From Macrophomina tecta (Eukaryota > Ascomycota > Dothideomycetes > Botryosphaeriales > Botryosphaeriaceae): a DNA stretch of 64,000 nucleotides. Every line of letters starts with the position of its first letter. The stretch's first letter is position 1. The notes beneath the pieces were generated by a model. It saw only the letters and a list, made by a program, of their open reading frames with translations, did no database searches and was not told the DNA's origin. A program made the position numbers and the translations under genes. The stretch covers positions 1,054,001-1,118,000 of the forward strand of contig JAKSGN010000020.1 of NCBI GenBank assembly GCA_024180945.1, given 5' to 3'. Below are positions 34,613 to 45,670 of the stretch, piece after piece.

Positions 34613-35334
34613 GTTGGCGTCGAGATGGCCATGAACGGAGTTACTGGATCCTTGGGACTGGCAGGCCTGAGGGGTGTTTCTGGAGAGAGCAAGCGAAGCA
34701 TTTGGCGGTGGGAGGCGGGCTGCATGTGTGTGATTTTCCGATTTCTTTTCGCCGTGGGCGCGGGCGGTCCTTCTCTCAGCATACCCGACTTAGCGTGAAG
34801 CCAGCAATGAAGCAACTGAAGTGCAGATAGAGCTCTGGATGCGCAGACACTCTGCGGTGACGCAGCCCAGCCCCGGATGGCGCTAGTAGATAAGCGGAGG
34901 GCTAGGGGCTGGGCTGAGACCAAGCTCCAAGATGCGCGCCGGGCACCATGGGCAAGCTTCCGTCACAAGCCAGCTGCACGCGTATCCTCTCCCTCTGCTG
35001 CTCCTGAACTCTGCCTGGCACCCTGCTGCCTGCCCGCCCTCGCCCGCCTCCCGTGCAAGAGACATCCAGCTCCGCCGCGCCGCCGCCTCGGTAGTCGCAT
35101 GCGCCAGAAATTCTCTCCGCCGCCGACACTCCTTTGCGCTGCACACACTCTTACTCGCGGCCGCCGCAGCCTTCGTCGTCACTCCATTCCGGGTTGTACA
35201 GCCTCTCGCCCGCCAACGAACGCACGTCTTGGTGAAGCAGGCCTCCCGGACCGGTTCGCCCGGTTCCCTCGCATGCAAGGGCTTATGCGCCTTGCTCTTA
35301 ATATCCTTCCCAGCGAGCGCTCGATGTCGATTGG
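34613..35334. other. Intergenic region, promoter of the VPS9-ankyrin gene
   Basis: 722 bp between two plus-strand genes. A 262-codon ORF from 34,932 runs through this region and into exon 1 of the next gene in the wrong frame, and is not considered a gene. Confidence 0.5.
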
Positions 35335-38300
35335 ATGCAACCTCTAAACCCATTCCTGCGCGCCTTCTTCCGCAGCACTCTCCCGGGGCAGTGCTCCCCC
35401 GCGCAACACCACGTACGACTCCCTTTCCCGCGGAGAATTGCGCTGGATCGCTCCGTGCTGATTTGACCCCGGCAGGTGCTCCTTGTCCCAACCACCGATG
35501 TTATCCTCAACGCCCGAGACCGCGAGAGCAATGTACTATACGCCGACCTGGTCGGCTCCGAGGAGTTTCTTGCGAGCCACGTCCTCCGCGTCCCCGGTGG
35601 CATCCCGCCAGGCGCCAATGGCAAGGATACGTCCTTCCGCGAGAGCAGGGGGAAGGCAAAGCAGTACACTACCGCAAATGGGCGTACGGTAATAATCAAG
35701 GATACTTTTGTCTACAGTAACAAAGGTCAGCTCGCAAGAGTAATCGAGGCGTGTAGGGTGCATGCTGACCTGCGCAGGCTTCAAATCTCTCAATCAGGCG
35801 CAACTCCTGAATGACGTTATCTACTACCCGGACAGTTTCGACGCTCAGCCATGGCTCGTCTACTACATCTCGAGACCCCTTATCGGGGTGTATGAATCCT
35901 TACCCATAGTTCCCGCGCTGCCAGCCGCGCCTCCGAAGCCTGTAGAACCGGAGCCTGCAAATGGGACAACTTCGGCCACTTCTTCCATGCCCCGAAAGAA
36001 GGAGGTGAAGTCATTTACGGAGCTTCTGAACATGTTTCCCATGATCGCACGGCAAATGCAACCTGGTCTGGAGCGCCTGTTCAAAGAGTTCGGAAAGGAG
36101 TTTGAAAAGCCTCTGCCACCTGTGCCGGCATCAAAACCTGCCAGCCTTTCCAGCCGACGCAGCTCCATCTCCTCTGGAGTGAGCTTGCCGCTATCTTTCC
36201 ACAGCAGTCTCTCAAACGGCAGCACGAAAATGCCTTCAACGTTGGAAATCTACGATGAGGAGGACATGATGCGCCGTTCGCTGGAAACGGCGGTGACTGC
36301 CGCGATAGACCTCTTTCAGATGGTGGACAAGCAACAGCTGTCGAATCTGGGTGCAACCACCGATCTAACTGGTCCGATTGTAGAGCGCATGATCGAGCGC
36401 TACATCTGCGAGCAAGTTCATGAGACGATATTGTTCCCCAGAATATGCACGGTCAGGCGGTTTGACGATCTCGAACTCGAGACTCGAGTCCGGCAGATGC
36501 AAGAGCTGGATATTTCGCAGGTTGGCATACCCATTGAGAACGGGCAGCAGGGTAAGCTGGAGCTTGCGGCTCGCTTGGCGAAAGGTGTTGAAATCTTCAA
36601 GAAGATGGGAGCCGCTGGAAGTCCTCAAGAGATGTTGGACATCTTGCTCGCCACACAGAAGCTCGTTACAATGCCGGAATCGGCCAAGGATGCTCCCTCT
36701 CAGGCCGGTGCATCGTCTGATTCCCAGTCCGAGAAGCGGGACGCAATGCTGACAATCAACGCTGATACACTGGTTTCTTTGGTGTTAGTTGTCGTCATCC
36801 GCTCCTCGGTACGCCATCTTCAAGCCCGGTTGTCCTACATGCGGCATTTCATCTTTATTGATGACGTTGAGAGTGGAGAGATGGGATATGCGCTGAGCAC
36901 TTTCGAGGCTGTGTTGAGCTATCTTGCGAAAGATTCACATGGTTTGCGAAAAGCAAGCAAGAGGAATAAGCAGCTATGGCAAGCGACCAAGTCTGGGGAT
37001 GTCGCAGGTATTCGGAACATCTTGGAACCCGGAAGGAAGCAATCTGTAGACGGCGCAATGGACGAAGAACTGGAAGCAACTGCGGATGATGCCGTCCCTC
37101 ACGTTGATTCAGCATGGTCTGAGTTGCACAACAAATCCCTGCATGGACAGAGTGTAGACGATTGGATTGGATTTGGCGGCGAAGTGAAGCCTGCGGAAAC
37201 CCCGCAGGGTCGAGTCCAGTCCGGATCTTTGGCGCATGTCTTCCCATTCCAAAGAGCGCAGACTCCTCCGCCGGAACAGAGACCGAAGATTAAGAAACGC
37301 GTATCGATGCAGTCGCGAAGCAATTCGAGCTCTTCTGCAATATCATTCATGTCGCGAAGCGATACTGTCATCTCTACTAACAGTGGTCCTGAGGGGGATA
37401 CGTCGATCGAGAAACTCGCTCATACACACGATCGCACAGGGCAGTCAGTGTTGATGATGGCAGTGGAGACTGGTCAAGAGAAATCGCTGAGATACCTCTT
37501 GAGTCTCGATGAGTACTATCCGCTGGAGGAGGTTCTTGATGACTGCAATAATGAGGGAACTACCCTATTGAGTGCAGCGATCCAGCAATCGAATATCGGC
37601 GTCGTCAACCTCCTCTTGGATTACTTGGCTCGGAATGTTCCCAGTGAGAGTGTCCTTGCCGAATACATATCCCGACAGGATTCCCAGGGAAGATGTGCAG
37701 GGCATTACCTATTCGATCAACCGCTGCTAATACCCAAAATCGGGCACCTTGTTCCCTGGAAGCTTAAGGATAAGAATGGACAAACACCGCTGTTTGCGCT
37801 GTGCAGATCCTACGATCATCAAGAGTATCGATGGATGGTTGAGGCTGCTGTCTCTGCCGCAACAAGAGCCCAAGGCGACGGCCAACCGCTCCATCTGGAC
37901 GACCATGTCGATAACAGGGGCAATACGCTCCTGCACATTGTCAATGACTGGCAACTGGCACTCAACCTTCTTCACCATTGTGACACGGATGCAAACGCCG
38001 CGAATGACAAGCAATTTACTCCCCTCATGGTGGCTAGCAAATACGGGCGAACGGACCTTGTTCGAATTTTCTTCGGCGACCCAAGAGTGGACCTTTACAT
38101 GAAGGACACAAGAGGCTTGACTGCGGTTGAGCTGGCCAAAGATGATGAGGTCCGCAATCGGATTGATGACCTAGTTCTACTCCAGAATCCTAAGGATTCT
38201 GGTGGCCGTCGTACCACTGTTGTGCGGTCTTATTTCGTCGAAGATGGTACTATCAGAATGGTACTAAAGTCCGGGATTGAGAACGGCAGCAAGCAGTCGA

Positions 38301-39382
38301 TCACAGTAACAACGTGCCGGCGGTCTCTAGCAGATTTCGAGAACCTGGCGAAATGGCTTTCACAGGAGAACCCAGCGTCGTGGATACCGGCCGTCACTGG
38401 CTTCGCCACACCCTTCCTAATTCCTTCCAAACCGTCCCGAGCTATCCTCAAGGACATTCAGCTGCGGCTCGACAGCTTTCTCAAGATACTGCTGAGCCAT
38501 CCCACTTTCTCGACCCACGAGATGGTGTGGGAGTTCTTCCTAGTGCCGGAGTTCAACGAAGAAATGCTTTCTGAGCGCAGCAAGCGGAAAGCGGAGACAC
38601 GCATTGACCGGGTCAAGGAGGAGTACACTCCGATACTAGACGTGCGCGAGGTAGAGCTCTTCGTGCAACATGCTCGAGAGTCCGTCCGCGGAATGCATCA
38701 CTCAGCGAAGTCGGTCCTGCGACGCACCAACAAGGTTCGCGGTGCTAGCAACGACCTCGTTGAGGCGGCGCAGATCTGCTCCCTGGCCATTTCCACCCTC
38801 CCATATCTCCCAGACGGCCACAAGACGGCATTCGAGCGCTATGTCAAGACGCTCACTCAGATGGAGTCTTCTCCGCTCACCGGCTTCTACTACAACATGC
38901 ACGCCATGAGCTCCACCATCCAGGCCATTCTGACTTCGCTCTCGCGCCCAGGCACCATCATCGGCTCCATGGCACAGACACAGAAGCAGATTGACCGACA
39001 CACGCTCTCGCTTCGCCGCAGCGACCGCTGGCCCCTCGGCCTATTGGACGACACGCGCCATCGTATGCAGCGCGACGCGGCGGAGAAGGTCGACAAGAGC
39101 GTTCAGGAGCTCGAGACGCTGGGCAAGGAGCTGAAGTACACGCAGCAGACGGTGGCAGCGGAGCTCGCGGCGTGGCAAGAGAGCCGGGTCAAACAGGGCC
39201 GCAAGATGTGCAAGGAGCTGGCAAGACGGATGGTTGTGGTTGAGAAGGCACGGCTGGAGAGCATGAGGAGGGCGATCAGGGGACTGGGGATTAGTGAGGG
39301 GAGGAGGATGAGTGCGGTGGAGGGGCTGAAGCGGGCGGCAAATGGGGTGATGAGGGATCCGGAAGTGTTGGAGGATTTGTAG
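35335..39382 (+). CDS. VPS9-domain protein with ankyrin repeats and PX-like domain
   Basis: Three exons: 35,335-35,412, 35,476-35,725 and 35,778-39,382; 1,310 residues. The start MQPLNPFLRAFF joins to VLLVPTTDVILNARDRES and GFKSLNQAQLLNDVIYYPDS. The VPS9 domain (about 300-485) includes PIVERMIERYICEQVHETIL and NADTLVSLVLVVVIRSSVRH with LQARLSYMRHF, the signature of Rab5-family exchange factors. Ankyrin-type repeats follow at about 655-890 (TGQSVLMMAVETG, GNTLLHIVNDWQLALNLLHH, FTPLMVASKYGRTDLV). Residues about 920-1,040 look like a PX phosphoinositide-binding fold, and the C-terminal 230 residues are long helices that may form a BAR-like or coiled-coil region. Role: probably endosomal Rab5 activation. 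The domain order is that of a conserved filamentous-fungal family. Confidence 0.88.
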
Positions 39383-40131
39383 GGATAGAACGATTGTGAT
39401 GAGATCAGATGAGATACCTTTGTTTTTGTCTCTGGGCAGGGTAGAATGGATGATGCTTTCATGTGCTATGGAATATGAGGGGAGTTTCTCCGAGAAGGGA
39501 AGCGTTCGTGATAATGGGCCTATTTCAGGATGACTATGCGGGGACCCTGAATCTAGAGCCCGCGCCAGAGTGTCTTCCGCTGACGGTGTTCTTTGACTCT
39601 AAGCGGGACCGGTCGGGACTGACGACGCCACCACGGGATGCGACAGGTAGCCACATCCTAATCGATTCCAAGCGGTCGTGTAGTGATAGATCATTAGGCA
39701 ACCACTCTGGAAAACAGTTGATGTCATGCCGCGCCAAGAGGGCTGAGGCTGGACTGGGGTTGGGCGGCTCCGGGGTCAGAGCGAGCCAAGGTCCACGTCC
39801 GTCTATAGCTTTCCACCAACCAAGCCGCGACCACCCTCTTTCAACTCTCGGCTCACAATCATCCCTCCTATACTGCGTGGTCCTGCTCCTCATATCGGCC
39901 TGCACGCATTGCGCAGCTCCTCCCTCCAAGCAAGGAAATAGCCCAGCATGGTGAGTAGCAGCAATACCAGCTAACCCCGCCGCAACCTTTCACCAACCCC
40001 ACCATCACCATCCTCCTCCCCCAAAACAAACACCCACCACCGCCCACCGCCAGCCCCCAGCAATCCACAAAAGCCCACTCTCTACCCCAGCCGCCCGGCC
40101 GCTCGCAAGCAAACCAATTCCGTCTCACACC
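39383..40131. other. Intergenic region with a possible start-codon-only exon for SGT2
   Basis: 749 bp between two plus-strand genes. At 39,948-39,956 the sequence reads ATG/GTGAGT, a perfect donor right behind an ATG; it could pair with the CAG at 40,135-40,137 in the SGT2 start region. Otherwise nothing is seen. Confidence 0.5.
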
Positions 40132-41369
40132 ATGCAGGCCACCGCGGCGTCCTCCAAAAAGCGCCTCGCGCTCGCCATCATCGACTTCCTCAACACGTCC
40201 GCCACCGACGGCACACTCGCCGCCGACGACGCCGAGTCGATCGAGATCGCGACCAACTGCATCGCCGAGTCGTTCAAGGTCGACCCGACCGACAGCGCCG
40301 CCATGGCCGAAGCGCTGGGCGGCCAGAACCTGCACGCCATCTACAGCGTGTACGAGAAGCTGAAGGGGCGCACGACGCCCTCGACCGAGGGCCCCTCGTC
40401 CGCCAAAGAGGCGCGGCCGAGCACGCCCACCACCGCCGCCAAGGACGCCGACAAGAAGCAGGAGGCCGACCGCCTCAAAGGGCTCGGCAACGCCGCCATG
40501 CAGCAGAAGGACTACGAGACGGCCATCGCCTACTACACGCAGGCCCTCGACCTCGTCCCGCTCAACCCCATCTTCCTGAGCAACCGCGCCGCCGCGTACA
40601 GCGGCGCGGGCAAGCACGAGGAGGCGCGCCAGGACGCCGAGATGGCCACCGCCGCCGACCCGGCGTACACAAAGGCGTGGTCGCGGCTGGGCCTCGCCCG
40701 GTTCGCGCTCGGCGACGCCAAGGGCAGCATGGAGGCGTACAAGAAGGGCATCGAGGCAGAGGGCAACGGCGGCAGCGACGCCATGAAGCGCGGGTACGAG
40801 ACGGCGAAGAGGCGGGTCGAGGAGGAGGAAGGCGCGGGCGCGACGGCGCGGTCCGGAAGCCCCGGTGCGGGAGGGGCCGCTGGCGCGGGCGGCATGCCGG
40901 ATCTGTCGAGCTTGGCGAGCATGCTCGGTGGTGGTGGTGGTGGTGGACAGGGCGGACAGGGCGGCGGTATGCCCGACTTTGGCGCCCTCATGAATAACCC
41001 CATGCTCCGCCAGATGGCCCAGAATGTCATGAGCAACCCCCAGCTCATGCAGAACATGCTGAGCAACCCCCGTCTGCGCGAGATGGCTGAGCAGTTCGGT
41101 GGCGGCGCTGGTGCCGGTGGGGCGGGTCGTGGCAGCGGCGGCGGCGGTGGTGGTGGTGGCATGCCCGACTTCAGCCAGATGATGCAGGACCCAAGCATCA
41201 TGGAGATGTAAGTTATCTGGCCCTTCTACTCTCCGGCTGAGGATGAAAATCACTAACACGATTGCAACACAGGGCAAGGAACCTCATGGGTGGAGGCGCA
41301 GGTGGTGCTGGTGGTGCAGGCGGTGCAGGTGGCAACAGCGGTGCAGGCCGTGGCGCAGGCAGCCAGTAG
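40132..41369 (+). CDS. SGT2: SGT2/SGTA co-chaperone (TPR protein of the GET pathway)
   Basis: Exons 40,132-41,207 and 41,273-41,369 with a 65-bp intron (GTAAGT, CTAAC, ACAG); 390 residues. The N-terminal dimerisation domain (about 8-75, KKRLALAIIDFLNTS and AEALGGQNLHAIYSVYEKLK) is followed by three TPR motifs (about 111-215, starting ADRLKGLGNAAMQQKDYETA) and a C-terminal region of Gly-rich linkers around a Met/Asn/Gln-rich block (NNPMLRQMAQNVMSNPQLMQ) that binds hydrophobic tails. SGT2 captures tail-anchored proteins in the cytosol and hands them to GET4/GET5. Start choice is uncertain: an upstream ATG at 39,948 with a GTGAGT donor could splice to 40,138, replacing Met-Gln by Met alone. Confidence 0.92.
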
Positions 41370-42060
41370 AGGACTGTTGGCCTCCTTCCGCATTTCCGTT
41401 TTTCCTTGTTTCTCATCATCGCCGCGACAATGAGGCTTTATATTTTGAGATACCACGCGGTGAGCTGGTTTCGTGGTGGCAGGCAATACGCAAAGGACAT
41501 TACAGCACGGTTGGCCGGGCGCGGGTGGAAACATGACTGTCAGGCAATGTTTATGCACATGTACGTCATGATAGCGGTGTGTGGTGCTCTGAGGTGTATC
41601 GCGAAATCGCACGGTATGTCTGGACGTAACTCGCTAAATGAATAGAATTTCATTCACGTCGGTATGGGGTCGTCGACGCACTAGTTTCGGTGTATAAGGT
41701 CTATCTACTTTTTGTGTCAAGGACAAAAGGGAAAAAGAATTGTTGAAATCATGATCATCGCTGTGGAAATGCTCTCTACGCGCCTCGGCATGTGAGGGCG
41801 TCATTGCCGCGGGGTCACCACTCCCGCGAGCTTCAGGTCTGTCCGAGCCAAATCCTGTGTGTAAGGAAAGTCCGAAAATCAAGCCGACTACCAAGCCGTG
41901 TCCATCGCCCACGGATCGCCCACCTCACAGTGGCCGTCGCAGATCAAGCAGTCGTGGCCGAAGCTGTCGCTGCTGCAGCCGCCCCAACTGGCCTCGCTCA
42001 TGGACTCGAAGGAGTCGTCAGAAGAAGAGGTTGAAGAAGAGGTGGGCGACGAAGGTGATG
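41370..42060. other. Convergent 3' region SGT2 / TMA20; no firm gene
   Basis: 691 bp. A 65-codon minus-strand ORF at 42,082-41,888, overlapping the end of TMA20, is Ser-rich with a C-terminal CLICDGHC motif. It has no recognised relative, and an overlapping plus-strand ORF reads equally well, so no gene is called. Confidence 0.45.
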
Positions 42061-43062
42061 TTAGTCCAGGCGCATCTTCCAAAGGCCATCCCCTAAATAA
42101 TGGCCCTGGTCGATCGCGACACCTTTCTTCTTCGACTTGATTTCCGAAGTTCCCACTTTTAAAGGGCCCACAAGGCAGGCATTGTCCTTCCCCTCCGCCT
42201 CCACCACCACCACTTCCCCCGCCGGTATGTCCTCGCTCCCGTACCGATTTATGTCGTCGGTGTCTTTCGGAGCCTCGGCGTTTGGGAGACGGCCACCGGG
42301 GGAGGTAAGACCAGGCGCCATGAGCGAGGCGCCCGAGAGAACGAAGCGGATGGCGCCGCGGTCGATGCGGACGCGCTTGAAGCAGGCCGGGTATTTGTGG
42401 ACGAGGGAGAGGTGAGGGATCAGAGGATCGTCCATGTGCTGGTAGAAGAGGGGGACATTGTTGAGGGCGTAGAGGGAGACGCGATCAGGCCTGCCAAATG
42501 GGTCCAAAGTCAGCTCGTATTGGGTGGAGTGAGGTGGTGCGAAACTGGGGGATGGCATCGGAGAGGTCTGATTAGATCAAGTTTTGAATTCCTCATCGAC
42601 CCGCTCCCGGTTAGCCCAGCGTCGCGGGTGAGACACGAAGGCCCCAGAGCCGGAGCCGGGGAAACGCAGGCACGAGCATTGATTGAGTCCTTGGAGCTCA
42701 TTTTTGTCTTCATCCCGAAGTAAAAGGCTGCAGGCACACCAGCAGGGCTGGGGAGGTGGTGTGAGTCAGGCTGCAGGCTCTGGGGCCGCCAGCAGCCGCA
42801 AAGTGTTGAGAGCGGGCAAGATGGGGGTGGATGGGCAGGCAGACGCACAGCTTGACCAGATCGAGTTGCTCCTTCTTGGGTATTATGGAGTCGAGGTAGG
42901 GCTCGAGCAGCGGATACTGCTCCGCGACCTTGGATCGGATGCCGCGCTGGACGGACGACTTGACCTTGGTCTTCGCGCCGGCAGAGATGCTGCAGGAAGT
43001 TGGCGGTCAGCATTGAGGCAGCGGGGGAGGCGCAGGCGGGCTCCGTACTCTTTCTTGAACAT
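42061..43062 (-). CDS. TMA20: Translation machinery-associated protein TMA20 (MCT-1, PUA domain)
   Basis: Three exons: 43,062-43,049 (14 nt), 42,989-42,849 and 42,490-42,061, giving 194 residues. Splicing yields MFKKDISAGAKTKVKSSVQR, a continuous N-terminal domain ending DSIIPKKEQLDLVKL, then PDRVSLYALNNVPLFYQH. The C-terminal PUA domain is clear (KRVRIDRGAIRFVLSGASLM, APGLTSPGG) and ends HYLGDGLWKMRLD. TMA20/MCT-1 acts with TMA22/DENR in recycling 40S subunits and reinitiation. Intron 1 is 59 bp; intron 2 is unusually long (358 bp, GTGCGT...GGCAG). An insert of about 15 residues after GGRLPN (EAPKDTDDINRYGSED) is not seen in the yeast protein as I remember it. Confidence 0.92.
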
Positions 43063-44745
43063 GGTGGAGGTCGCTGAGGGCTGGTGAGGTGGTGGGCGAA
43101 GGTGTTGTGGGAGGGAAGGAGGGGCTGAAGAGCAGCAGCGAAGATCGGTGATGGGCAAGGAAGGCCCCACGTCGGGCGCTGACGTTTAGCGCGGGGCTGC
43201 TCCCGGGGCGGGCGCTGATTGGCGCGAATGTCGTGGCCAGCCAGCCTGACGTTATGCCGGCCAGCAGTTCGCGGCTAGCCCCAAAGTCGGCCGCCCTCGC
43301 TGCAGCGCTCACCACACGCTATCATCACACGCGCCCGTCGTGGCGGAGCACCGCCAATCACACTCGCAGGCCCGTCGAGACTGCTTGTACGCCGTTCCCT
43401 GCAGCCGCCGCTGCCGTCTGCGGCCCCTGCCGTCCCAGTGCGCTTTTCTGCCCATTTTTCGCTCCCCATCACGACCACATCTCTCGCGTTCCCGGAGGAA
43501 CCTGCACGAATGGCACCACGAGCTGCTCCCCGATCCTTCGCCGCAATCCTTGCACCACCCCGCTGGGCACCACCGCATCGACGCCTGCGGCCATTCTTTC
43601 GGCTGCGAGACCCTCGGTGCGCTGTCTTGGGCTAGGGCTGCAGCGGTGGGATCCCTTGCTCTCGACGCTTCTGAGCTATTCCTCCGCGAGGCTATAGCGC
43701 CAGCTTGCTAAATTTGCACGTTCGACCCATTACTCCAATCCTTGGCATAATGGACGCAAGCTGAGATAGCCCTTCCCGCGGGAGCGACGAGACGCCCATG
43801 GCCAGTACGTCAGCCTCGTGCGAGTAACATGTCACAGCCCGGTTGAACACGGAACTGGTATGCCCTGTCGGATGGTCATTGGCCTGATGAGGCATTCTTT
43901 CGCCTCCGGATAAATGCTCGCATCCCGAGATCAACCCTGCTTCCGAACGACTGACGTACACCCTTTGGTGCTCTACTGCAGTAGACTGTTCCAGGGCATT
44001 GCCGATCTTTTCACCCGCTCGCATGAGCCGCTGAGCTACCGTGTCCCTTATCGGAACGTTGTCGCAGCGTCCGTGCCAGTACATTTGAGGAAGACTTCAA
44101 GCAACGCTTGTTAATACAACACTTCAGCGCATTCGTCCTTTCGAGAATCAGACCACGAGACCCGAAGATACTAGCAGCGCCCGTCACTACTATTATCCAG
44201 TCTACCGCTATCTTTGACCCACACGTTTCACTGCCTTGGAAGACCCACCATCTCAGATTAGCATAGCGTAGAGGGTTGGATAACAAAGATTCTAGTTTGG
44301 TGATTTAATCAGTTCAAAACAAAAGTCAGCATCTTGCTGGTACAAAGCTTTGACATTGTTACTCATCCGAACACATTTCGTGACCTACCTCGCTCGTCTG
44401 CTCATCTTCTCGGAATGTTTTCGAATCTCATGTACAAATGATGGAAAATAAAGCGATCCATTGATTTTTCTCGAGCATGTCGCATCGGCATTGAAGCCCC
44501 CTATCTACTAAGGAAACTCCCATGGCCGCCAACGCGTCTGCGCGTTGGATTGGGCGCTGACAATGTTACAGCTTGGCTCAGTCCGAGTCCATCCAGCTTC
44601 CACTTCTTGGAAAATGCTTTCAGGTATGGCTGAAGTCGCTCGAGTATCCTGCTGTCCGGTTAGCAACGGCACTCAGTTATTGTTTGATTCATCCTCCCGC
44701 CGTCAGCGCCGCCCTGTCCACCATCATTGGCAAACATTGCCCCGA
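43063..44745. other. Long intergenic region, no firm gene
   Basis: 1.68 kb between TMA20 (-) and the unrecognised minus-strand gene ending at 44,746. A 154-codon plus-strand ORF at 43,233-43,697 has no recognisable domain and overlaps other ORFs of equal quality, typical of GC-rich promoter DNA. Confidence 0.5.
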
Positions 44746-45670
44746 TCATCCAACATCAATCCTAGTGTACAGACTTACAGAGCTTGGCCAAGACCCTGGA
44801 CCTAAACACTCACTTCTGGTATCGAGTCGTGAGCAATTACCGTCCGGGCTCGTGATCAGACCCTCGTTGGCTCGTTGGTGCCTTTCCTGGGCTCGTCCCT
44901 TTCTGGTTGCGGATGTTTTCCGGATCCAGCCCCGTTTGGCAGTCTTGTTTCCGCCCGTCCTCATATTTTTCTCCTTCCTCTCTTTCTGCTCGCGGTCCCA
45001 CCTCCTCAGCACGCCACGATCCACGCTTTTCCTGGTCTTCCACTCAGCGTAGTACGCGAACGTCTCCTCGACCAATCCTTCCGTGCCTATGTGCATGACC
45101 AGATACTCCACGTCTTTATTCCGCCGCCGAGTGTGGAACACGTCGACCTGGTGCCACTCCATGTCGCCGTATGCGTACGCCGAAGGTGGACGGAATCCGA
45201 CCGGGTCGTTGTCCGCGACTTCCATCCTCGCCGCCCATCGCCGCCGCACGTCCAGTCCCACGTCTTCGAGCGGCACCCATGAGTCGTCGAAGTAGACGCC
45301 CCTCTTCGGTCGCCAGCGCAGCCAAAGGCCGTCCTTGCCGTTTTTCCGCTGCCATCCCATGGCCCTCGTGACCCGATGGACACCGGGCTGGCCGTATCGC
45401 GGGCCGTCTTTCATGGCGAGGGCGATGCAGCGAGAGCGATTGTGTGCTTCAAGTTATTCCTTAGAATGAGCGCTGCAGGCACAGGCAATCAAGTACTTGT
45501 AGATGCCGCAGCCGCCCGAGCGCGGACCAAACATGTGGCACAGCTTCAACTCGGTGGTTGCCTAAGATTGGTTCGATGTTGTTCACCAACAATGGGGGCT
45601 GTTTTCGCGTCTGCGGCACAGCTACAAACCCGCAGTCGAGGCAGACGTTGGCCCACGGCGCCTCACTCAT
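44746..45670 (-). pseudogene. Unrecognised zinc-finger-like protein gene with one in-frame stop
   Basis: Exon 1 (45,670-45,626) encodes MSEAPWANVCLDCGF; a 64-bp intron (GTAGCT...ATCTTAG) joins it to a frame open from 45,561 to the stop at 44,746, broken once by TAA at 45,456-45,454. If that codon is ignored the product has about 286 residues: an N-terminal Cys-rich segment (VCLDCG, LCHMFG, GGCGIYKYLIACAC), then SRCIALAMKDGPRYGQPGVH, a WLRWRPKRGVYFDDSWVPL block, a DPVGFRPP box and a basic C-terminus. I do not recognise the family. TAA could be CAA changed by a single C to T at a CpA site, a missed intron or a sequence error. If translation starts at 45,414 instead, a 222-residue protein lacking the Cys-rich part is possible. 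Confidence 0.5.

Noticed and set aside
34932..35720. 262-codon plus-strand ORF before the VPS9 gene
   Set aside because: It lies in a different frame from the conserved exons and covers promoter DNA.
39868..41277. 469-codon minus-strand ORF
   Set aside because: Antisense of the SGT2 exon, an effect of GC-rich codon use; no domain.
41888..42082. Small Ser-rich minus-strand ORF ending with a CLICDGHC motif
   Set aside because: Overlaps the TMA20 end and a competing plus-strand ORF; a trial join to the downstream frame at 41,853 was out of frame.
43233..43697. 154-codon plus-strand ORF upstream of TMA20
   Set aside because: Pro/Thr/Ala-rich composition without domain or splice pattern; typical of GC-rich promoter DNA.
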